Assembly (NCBI GenBank): GCA_022578965.1
Contig: MU400575.1
Span: forward strand, 124,001-188,000
Length of the DNA stretch: 64,000 nt
Direction of reading: 5' to 3'
DNA from: Xylaria sp. FL1777
Taxonomy: Eukaryota > Ascomycota > Sordariomycetes > Xylariales > Xylariaceae
The notes beneath the pieces are model-generated. The model was given only the letters and a program-made list of their open reading frames with translations, ran no database searches and was not told where the DNA came from. The position numbers and the translations under genes are program-made. This document shows positions 55,824-64,000 of this stretch, piece after piece (within the stretch, counting starts at the first letter, position 1; each line of letters starts with the position of its first letter).

Positions 55824-58800
55824 AAAGGAGAATAATTATAGGACTATTGCATTTGATACCCGGACTTTTGCTTACTACACCCAATTGGGCTTTTGTTTTC
55901 TTCGTTGGTCGGTAGTGTCTCGAGGGCCTTCAATTTCAATATGCAGAGCTACCTTATAATGAGACAAAATATTTTCACTCAAAGACAACGAACCCAAGTT
56001 CTAAGCCAATAGGACCAACTGTGAGTGAGTAGTCTCGTTTCGGGGAGCGCGTTTCTTTTTGATATCGGATTATCCGTGATCTATACAATGAATATATTTG
56101 CTGGGTGCCCAACTGCTTAATCACCCATCTCAACATACACACGAACAGCACGAATCTCAACGCAGATTTCCGTCTCAGGGTTCTATCTCACCTCCCTCAA
56201 CATATTGACAGCAATACTGGAGGTCTTGTCGCGCTCTATTAGGCGTATATCTAGACTAGCGATTTTCAGGCCATGATCTTCAATACGTGTGTGACTTTGA
56301 CACGATGTCAACAGTCAATGGCAGAGAGTTATTTCTGCCTAACCAAGAAAGGAACAGGTTACCGTATACAAGCGTCAGAGAATAATCACAACACCTCGCC
56401 TACATTAAGGGGATATCTACAGTATTAGGATCCCACGACTTGCTCAGCCCTATCGGTACTTTATGTCAACGGGGTCGACGATGGGGGGGCTGGTCCACCC
56501 GATGTGAGCTACTGGTGAACTCGTGAAGTGCTTCTACTCGGACAGGCTTACGGCGGATATCTGGACACGAAGCGGGAAGTGATAGACGGCTTGATGAGTG
56601 TACATCGGTCCGCGGGACCTTTTCCTCTGCTTAGGTGGTATTTACTAATTACAGAAGCCGATGGATGCTACGTGTCGAAACATGACTCTAGACCTTCAAC
56701 GTCACCGAGATCGCCCCTACCCGACTTACCAAGACTACGGCCAAGTTGTATCGTAGCCGCGGTCTATTGTATAATTCCCTCTGTCCTAGCTCCGTCGTGA
56801 TGTCTTCCCCTTACCCCCTAGCTCGTCTATGACTTTGCCCGGTACGAAGAGCCCTAGAGAGCTGAATGGGCGCTATCTTTCTACGCCGTGGAATACGGAT
56901 GACGGAGGCTCAGACGGCTATTCGCGAGTGAAGCTGTGAGACTGGATTTACAGTTCACTTTACCTCGTGGGCATAAGTGATTTAGTACATGTCTGTCGCC
57001 CAGTCATCATAGCAACCTGCATTCAGCGATTTTATCTTGTCAATACAGGTGGCGACTATGTGTAAGTATTTAATATCGTTGTGTATCTCTTTCTTAATAC
57101 AGCCGCTTTCATTCGCCATTTATATCATTATTTCTGACCGCAAGCATCGAGAATTGGATTACAAAAATGGTCCTTTTGTAAAGACATGTTAAGTGCAATG
57201 CTTAGATTTGTCAATAGGTTCCTTTGAAGGCTAGAGTCTTTTAGGTAATCTTCTCCTTCCTGTACTGATTACTAATTAGGCAATGGGAAATGCGATATGA
57301 AAAAGCCACCATGATAAGCCTTACCACTCACGGTTAACCGCAGTTTCTAGGATAGGTTAACGGATTTCAGCTAGGGCGCGATAGTGCCTTGCCACCAGTG
57401 ACGGTGCAGGAGGCGGCGTAGGTCTAAAAAAGATCCCAGTCACCTGAAACTGTCAGGTAGGGGCGGTGGTGTAACAAAGACCGGTCCACGTGAATGGTCA
57501 ACATATTTCCAGTGTGTACTAGCGCGGGCGAGGCCACCGCAGCGTCGGTCCGAGACCACTGACACGGACAGTCAGGCCTGACACGGGGCGCTAGGCAGAG
57601 AATGGGGCGGCCTATTTCTCCGGCGCACAGGATGACGTCGGTGGAGGCTGCTTAGCGGCGATGATCACGATGGAACCGGTATGGACTTCGGCGGACGGAG
57701 GGACGTGTCCAGGGGCGCTGAAGAGACGGAACGGACAGATGGCCCCCGTAAGTATATGCCTATATGCCTGGCCGTATCGTCTATCTGCGGTCGTCTCGCT
57801 AGTCCTGCGTCAGTCCTGGGTCAGTCCTGGCCAGCTGGAGAACTGCTGTACTGCGTATGCCCGCATGCAGGTGAGATGTCACGCTTGAGGCTCTCCGCAT
57901 ACTTAGTCCCGTGTATTATATGCTGCACCTACTGCTGTAGATACACAAGGCATCCTGGAGACAGTCTCCTGTATCCTTGGCTTCATTCGCGCAGTACGTT
58001 GTTCATAGGGCACAAGCAGGTTTGCTGAGCAGGTGACTACCGGTTCGAGAGGGGTTCTGGCCTAGTCTTTTGGAGTAAGGCGGTCTTTTGATATTGCGAT
58101 GCACCCATCTCCGTTGTCGGTGCATAACCTGCTGCGTAGTGTCATTGGGCTGGGCACTACCTATTTTAGGCTGTGTTGATTCCAACCTGTGCAATGCCAC
58201 ATGTTACACGACCTTCGAAGCAACGAGGAGAAAACGGGCTGGAAGATTCTTTCGTGCGGAGTGCAACATACCGGTACACCTCACCGTTCTGTTTATGGCA
58301 ATGGCGGGATGGTCTGCAGACGAGCCTTGGCGTAGTCCATGATCAAGGCCTGGACAGATAGCAGTCTGCATCTGATACTGAAGATACATACCTACTGCGT
58401 ATGTGTAGTATCCAATGAGATGTGGTGCGCGAATTGGAATGAATCACAGGCACACTACTGGGTACAATGTACTGTAGGTAGAGAGTATGAAGGCTGTTGA
58501 TTGGGTTATAAGAGTCCCGGGCGGGACAATTCCTCCACGACAGCGATGATCTTCGAGGGTTTCTGCAGATTGACCCGGCGGTGAGCCCTGTAGTCAGCAT
58601 TACGCTGCAGTATCCTCTACACTATTATAATTTGTAGTATAGGCGACAACCGAATCGGTAGATAGTGCGATATGCTGGAGTTGCCCAGGGAAACTAATGC
58701 GTCCTAGTGTATGTGCGTGTTAGTCGAGACCCTGCGTAAAACCCTGGAGACTTTCAGGGTCTAGACCTCTGATGCTGCATGGCAATCAAGGCAACACTGC

Positions 58801-61800
58801 ATCATTCCCATGATTGATCTGCATCCTGAATGGAGGTTTAATCTCACGAGATTTTCATGGCATAGTGTAGTTTCTTGACCCATTGGAGGAAGCGCCTACG
58901 CATACATCCGAACGGCCCCTGGCTTCGGTATATACTCATACTACCTAATCTGGCATCTAAGTAGTTTTAGGGAATCATTATGTAAACACGAAGACTCACT
59001 GAGAATTGGAAAATGTACGCATACGCAGTAGATATCTACCGCTATAATAGAGACGGGGATAAGAAGAAGAAAACTGGAGAAAGGGTAGTATCGAACAGGT
59101 ACCCAGCTAGGGTGAATGACGTCGAAGTGATGCGACAAGCACGCGATACCAGGAGCATGAGACAGGCCAAAGGGCTGCAGCAGGGTAATGTGCGTAATAC
59201 AAGTACATTGTAGGTATCTCAGGTAGGGCAAGGGGTTTCCAAGTACATCTCCTTCTTACAGCACGTCACCCACATAACCCGCATTAGCTATGTTATTTTC
59301 CGAGTATTTTGGGGATGAGTTGCTATCTACCCCTACCTGTTACTACTTCTCCAAGTACGCTGTTGATAGAACTCCGTCTACACAACCCCTTTTCTTACCT
59401 CCCATTATATTGGTACTAGGATATTGGGCATGATATTATTAGGCGAACCAGGTAAATACTGCGTATACACAGATAGACATACTTTATCATTCGTAGGAAT
59501 TGGGTATCCTGATTAGAACCCAGATTGTGACAGAATTGTGAGTTGAGCATGGAATGGTTTCACACAACTTATGTTTGATATTAAGCATTTTCAAATCAGG
59601 GTTATCAACCACCTAGATCATTCTATCTCTCAAGACGTCTTTTTGTCTTAATACCCGTAATAAGACAGCAGTACAATGGGTATTTACATTTCGCATTCTC
59701 AATTAAAGGTAAATATGCTCAGCTACTGAAATGCAAGGCTATTCCCCAAGTTATACCAAGCCGCAAGTAGACGACAAGAGAGAATTCAGGGGATCAAGTA
59801 CTCTCAAGTATCGATATGTCTCTAGTCTACGAAAACCGACAAGAGTTCGAACGAATTGCCGAGAAAAAGGGCGATTGGCTCCCATGGTAGACTTGGGGAG
59901 ACTCGACATTACATCAAACATACAAGGTAAATATCGTATGAGGGGCAGGCGGGACATTATCATACGACAAATACATAGGTACTTACCAGCGCAACTATTC
60001 CTAATATGGGACCTGCCGGATCAGGTTCAGCAGGGGATTAAAATGCTTTTGTGAGTGGGTCCTATGACGTAAGGGATTGTTGCGCCACTAGAACGGTAGT
60101 AAAGTGCGATCAAGTGGCAAGTACTGTATACAAGCAACAGCTAATATTACACTGTCCTTGAATCTTTACTATGTAGGTAGTGTAGGCTCTTGTCTCGAGA
60201 TAGATTTGAAAAAGAGGAAAAGAATAAAGAGAAACAAGACCTTGGTCATAATACTCCAGTCATTTTTAAGTTCAGCTGACTACGTGTCTTGTTCCGAGAT
60301 CATCTAGATTGAGCTGCACAGCTGTTAAACTCAGCCGCAGACATAGGTACGCAGTAGATACGTAAACAATTGTACTGCGTAGGTGCTAGCAAATACACCT
60401 TGGCCTTCCCAGCTTCTCGGTGTTAGCCTAACTAGAATCCTAACCTACCTACTGTACATACTAGCTACTGAGTAAGTAGACGCATAGAGTATCAAAAACT
60501 ACCTGATTTTAGGTTACCCATAGCTGCATTTGAGGCTCTATAGAAACCTTTTGCCTCTTGAAGTATCTGGACAAGTGATTTTGCTCTAGTGTATACCAGA
60601 TGCATACTATATAATACTTTCGGATTCTGTTTGGGAGGTTGTATACTGGTATACATATTCACGTGCTCCATCAGTGATTTGGATAAGGTGTTGTGGCCGT
60701 GCTGTGTGCCACATCATTGTATAGGTACATAGGTGTGCTGGTGTAGGTACCTACCTGTACTGCTGATGTAGGGGTCTCGGAGAAGTCTAGCAAAGTACAC
60801 TAATTAAGTACTTACCTATATACTGCCCTGGTCACTATGTGTCCCCGTTTTGTCCGCTATTTCGTCATCAAGAGCCTGCAATCTCTGCTTACGGATCTAG
60901 TACACGTGTAGGTATATCTACTGTGCACTTACACCACACTAATGTAGCCCGAACCGACCTTTTTTTCCCCGTAGGATCTTGACGTCGTCATTTTTCATAT
61001 AAATCTTTCTTTTCTCTCTCACGTGAAAAGGAAGCCCGTACGGCCGCTAATGCCCTTCATGAACACAGTCAATGAAAGATTTTTACAAATAGACAAATGC
61101 TCATTCATCGAGAAAATAAAAGGCATCTCGACTTGATACAATGCAGCACCAGCAGGACGTAGGATTGTTCATCGTTTGCGTCTTCATGGCATAGCGTCAT
61201 CAGACTGCTGATCATTGCCACACACGACGCTTGCTGGGCCTTCGTGTAGGGTCCAGATGCTCTTTTGAAGTCTTGGCTCTCCCGTGTCTTGTGCGAGACC
61301 CCCATTTTCCCCATTTTCCCATCTTCCCATTTTGCCCTCTACCCAGTACGGCCTACGACAACGCACGCTATCACCTGTTACTAATAAAACGTCTCCTAGC
61401 CCTTCTCCATTGTACACTACCTGCTGCCACTGTACACTACACATACACTACACTACATTTGTTGGTAATGATCGTCGTGGTCTGGAAACATTCCACCCAT
61501 TCCACACACCACCTGTAGCACACTCGGCACACACACAAAACTACACCGACCCCCCCTTTGATCCTGAGTGTTATGAGGCATAGGAACGGCGACTCTTATT
61601 GCTTCCCCTCTTCCCACTGACCGTCCCATTCCTCCCAGAGTAGGAGACCACCATCTCGAAGAAAGGGCTGTTCTCAGTTGTTCTTTACTAGTTTTACTCG
61701 CCGAAATAATTTTATAGTGGTTGTGTTGTCTTGCGCCTGTCCACTTGCTCTATACCTAAAACAGCTGCTTATATCGGTAGACGAAGGAGGACCTAGAAAG

Positions 61801-62184
61801 GCCGCGATTGAGTCTGGCTGTAACAGGGGTTGTAAAGACGACGGTGCTTCCAACTACCTCTTCAACAGCCATTAGGTAGCTGCCTGGCTTCAGGCCTACA
61901 TTCCTGTCATAAACAAACAATTGGTCCACGCTGACCAGCAACCATTCGAGAACGTTGTTTTATTATTACAGCTATTGTTCTAGCGACTGCTCCGACTCGA
62001 CTCCTACTCCTATTGCAACGTATATTCCTATCCGTCTCTTCGCCATTATGTCGAACTTCTAAGATTGTTCAACGGTAGTCTTTGGGAAGCTTGGGTATCG
62101 ATACGACGTGATAGTCGCGCTCCTTGAACAGATAATAGACATAAGGAGATAGTATCACGGCAAAGCACGACGTCATATGTTACG
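55824..62184. other. 6.4-kb stretch without a supportable gene
   Basis: Many ORFs of 60-115 codons occur on both strands, but none shows a domain, a consistent codon pattern or joinable exons. There are AGGTA/TACCT words (for example 60721-60765), an imperfect 11-bp tandem at 57801-57830, and a CCATTTTCCC-type pyrimidine-rich tract at about 61298-61340. ACACTAC repeats occur at about 61413-61460. I saw no transposase, reverse transcriptase or terminal repeats. It may hold non-coding transcripts or decayed mobile DNA. Confidence 0.5.
57801..57830 (+). repeat. imperfect 11-bp tandem, AGTCCTGSGTC
   Basis: Two full copies differ at one base (AGTCCTGCGTC, AGTCCTGGGTC), followed by a partial third copy (AGTCCTGG). 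Confidence 0.7.
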
Positions 62185-64000
62185 ATGGCGCCAGATGCGT
62201 CGAGAAGCAACGACCGCTCTGCAGGTTCACAGCATTTCACCATGAAAACTTCATCGAGGCCGTCACTGGTCTCTTCCCATTCTCATCATGGCCAGACCTC
62301 ACGCCACATTCAGGCAAACATGCAGTCTTTTCGCTCTAATCGCACCTCGACTCCCACAGCGTCGCCTCGCATGCCTCACTCCGTCGGCCAGCCTTACCCT
62401 CCAAGCGTGAAAGTGTCTCCCAGTCTGCCCTCCGATGGTCGTACGCCGAGCCCCAACTACTTCGGCCTGAGCATGGACAGACATGGCGACCTTGGTGACT
62501 CTGTTGATGCCCCTCTTCACAACAACTGGAGCCCCCATACCTCGTCTGTCAAGTCATTTGGTGCTGCTATACCTAAACAGATGCCCCTTGATGCCAATCC
62601 CGAGTTCGAGGCCTTCAGGCGTCAAGTTGATGCCAATAAAACGAGTGGTTTCAACTTGAATGGCTCCTACTTTTTACCATCTTCATCCATCTCCCGCCCT
62701 CCTTCTGTACGCCGGCCTACTAACCAGAGCGATGCCGTCTCCGATACTTCGATGCCGAAGCTTTTGAATACGAAGCCACGGGATCTCATGGGTAGCCACA
62801 CAGATGTTGACGGAGATAGCCTACACGATTCAGCTTATGTGTCATCGGACTCGAAAAGAAATTCCGAGGCTTCCTTGCATGCGCCGTCGTTACATATGCC
62901 ACGGTTTGATTCGCCTGTGACAGCTGAGTCCCCATTTGAGCCGATGCGTAGAGGGACCTTGTCTAAAAGGGATGACCGGCAATCCAGGCTTTCACTACCT
63001 AATAACAAAGCTGAAGAATTGGGAGACTCAGTTAAACCGCGGTCCGAGACATTACCACCGTCTCTTGAAAGCGCAACGCCGGGTTTGTTATTGCCTAGTG
63101 AACTTAAAGCTTTGATTCAAGACACCCCAGAGAACGAATTTTTACTGCTAGACGTGCGTGTCGCGACACTCTATTCCAAATCGCGTATCCGTGGCGCTCT
63201 CAATCTTTGTATTCCCACGACCCTTCTCAAGCGAGCCACATTTAACTTGGAAAAGCTTAGAAATACCTTACAAACTGAGGAGGATCAAGCTAAATTTGGT
63301 GCCTGGGCCGAGGCGAAGTATCTCGTCATTTATGATGGCTCATCTTCGGAGAAGCGCGATGCTGCAGCCGCCATGAACATGTTCAAGAAATTCATGAATG
63401 AGGGTTTTGGTGGTCGCCCATGCTTGTTAAAAGGGGGGTTTCAGGCGTTTTCAGCCGCCTACCCAACTTCTATTGACCATCAAACCACTGCCGAACGAGG
63501 CGGCACATCGACCGCTTCGTCCCAAGGTGGTCGGCCGAGCTTTGCCCCGGTTATCGGTGGTGTGGCCCTCCCTCCAACCGCCAATAACCCAAACCCATTT
63601 TTCAGTAATATTCGGCAGAATATGGACTTGGCCGACGGTGTCGGGCAGATGGACATCTCGCTTCCGCCAAGTCTGGACTCCAATGTTTTGCCACCATGGC
63701 TTCGTGAAGCAGTTCACGAAGCAGACCATGGGAAGAAGGTTTCAGACCGTTTTCTCAGTATCGAACGTAATGAGCAATCTCGCATGCGTGATGCATACTC
63801 GGCTTTTAACGCGCCGAGCCATTCAAGCTCCAAACCCGGAAAGGTACAATTATGCGGTGTGGAGAAGGGGGGGAAGAACAGGTACAAGGACATTCTCCCG
63901 TTCGAGCACGCTCGAGTTCGCTTAGCTAGTGTTGGAGCTGGAGCTTGCGACTACATTAATGCCAGCCATGTTCAAGCCTCGCGAAGTCATAAGCGATATA
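62185..64000 (+). CDS. 3'-truncated gene: rhodanese plus protein tyrosine phosphatase
   Basis: One frame is open from an ATG at 62185 (MAPDASRSNDRSAG) to the window edge (605 codons). An in-frame stop at 62125 precedes it, and 62242 is an alternative start. Residues 1-290 are Ser/Pro-rich and disordered. About 300-425 is a rhodanese/Cdc25-like domain (NEFLLLDVRVATLYSKSRIR, GALNLCIPTTLLKR, YLVIYDGSSSEKRD, PCLLKGGFQAFSAAY). Where an active rhodanese has cysteine after the LVIYD strand there is only GSSS, so this domain should be a docking module. The tyrosine phosphatase domain begins near 560 (KNRYKDILPFEHARVRL, then CDYINASHVQASRSHKRY). Its HCSAGxGRTG loop lies beyond the window. This arrangement is that of fungal Pyp1/Pyp2-type phosphatases, which dephosphorylate stress MAP kinases. 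That target is inferred. Confidence 0.88.
   Translation, partial: MAPDASRSNDRSAGSQHFTMKTSSRPSLVSSHSHHGQTSRHIQANMQSFRSNRTSTPTASPRMPHSVGQPYPPSVKVSPSLPSDGRTPSPNYFGLSMDRHGDLGDSVDAPLHNNWSPHTSSVKSFGAAIPKQMPLDANPEFEAFRRQVDANKTSGFNLNGSYFLPSSSISRPPSVRRPTNQSDAVSDTSMPKLLNTKPRDLMGSHTDVDGDSLHDSAYVSSDSKRNSEASLHAPSLHMPRFDSPVTAESPFEPMRRGTLSKRDDRQSRLSLPNNKAEELGDSVKPRSETLPPSLESATPGLLLPSELKALIQDTPENEFLLLDVRVATLYSKSRIRGALNLCIPTTLLKRATFNLEKLRNTLQTEEDQAKFGAWAEAKYLVIYDGSSSEKRDAAAAMNMFKKFMNEGFGGRPCLLKGGFQAFSAAYPTSIDHQTTAERGGTSTASSQGGRPSFAPVIGGVALPPTANNPNPFFSNIRQNMDLADGVGQMDISLPPSLDSNVLPPWLREAVHEADHGKKVSDRFLSIERNEQSRMRDAYSAFNAPSHSSSKPGKVQLCGVEKGGKNRYKDILPFEHARVRLASVGAGACDYINASHVQASRSHKRY

Noticed and set aside
58035..58060. 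GGTTCGAG resembling a tRNA B box
   Set aside because: The following bases do not complete the B box, and no A box, acceptor stem or anticodon arm can be drawn around it.
63473..63925. 150-codon plus ORF
   Set aside because: Out-of-frame shadow of the rhodanese/PTP gene, whose frame is open through the whole segment.

Overview
This window looks like nuclear DNA of a filamentous ascomycete (Pezizomycotina, most likely a Sordariomycete). The evidence is short spliceosomal introns (about 50-245 nt, GT..AG, several with a CTAAC-type branch site just before the acceptor), long intergenic spaces, no operons, and a gene set typical of these fungi: heat shock factor Hsf1, a Snt1-type double-SANT corepressor, a Cdc11/Nud1 septation scaffold, a Cwc27 cyclophilin, deoxyhypusine synthase, V-ATPase subunit a, and a rhodanese plus tyrosine-phosphatase protein. 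Exon boundaries are my own splice models, read from the sequence and checked for frame. No transcript data were available.

Layout. 1-376 (-): 5' part of a gene running off the left edge, with a fungal KGG-type domain. 1155-2579 (-): Fe(II)/2-oxoglutarate dioxygenase of the TauD type. 4216-5469 (-): six-segment membrane protein. 6262-8581 (-): Hsf1. 10886-12487 (-): Cwc27, divergent from deoxyhypusine synthase at 13120-14301 (+). 15738-17378 (+): unrecognised coiled-coil protein with degenerate repeats. 19172-25557 (+): Snt1-like corepressor whose start codon appears to be split by an intron. 26549-27556 (+): two-segment membrane protein. 28979-29816 (-): secreted/single-pass surface protein. 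31420-32190 (-): PEP mutase/isocitrate lyase superfamily enzyme. 33596-35065 (+): OTT_1508-like deaminase-fold protein. 35771-39133 (-): large acidic, disordered protein. 40497-43306 (-): V-ATPase subunit a in five exons. 44345-44794 (-): doubtful small ORF. 46169-51634 (-): Cdc11/Nud1 scaffold, divergent from a 1079-residue disordered protein at 52584-55823 (+). 55824-62184: about 6.4 kb with no gene I can support. 62185-64000 (+): 5' part of a rhodanese/PTP phosphatase gene running off the right edge.

The genes do not form a pathway cluster. Most are housekeeping or regulatory genes (stress transcription, splicing, eIF5A hypusination, histone deacetylase corepression, vacuolar acidification, septation, MAPK-type signalling). 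They are mixed with lineage-restricted genes (the two possible deaminase-family genes, the repeat protein, the membrane proteins). Two gene pairs share divergent promoters: cwc27/deoxyhypusine synthase and cdc11/1079-residue protein. Intergenic DNA carries a recurring degenerate TACCTAGGTA-type palindrome. I saw no rRNA, tRNA, CRISPR array or recognisable transposon, but I could not run a covariance or repeat search.
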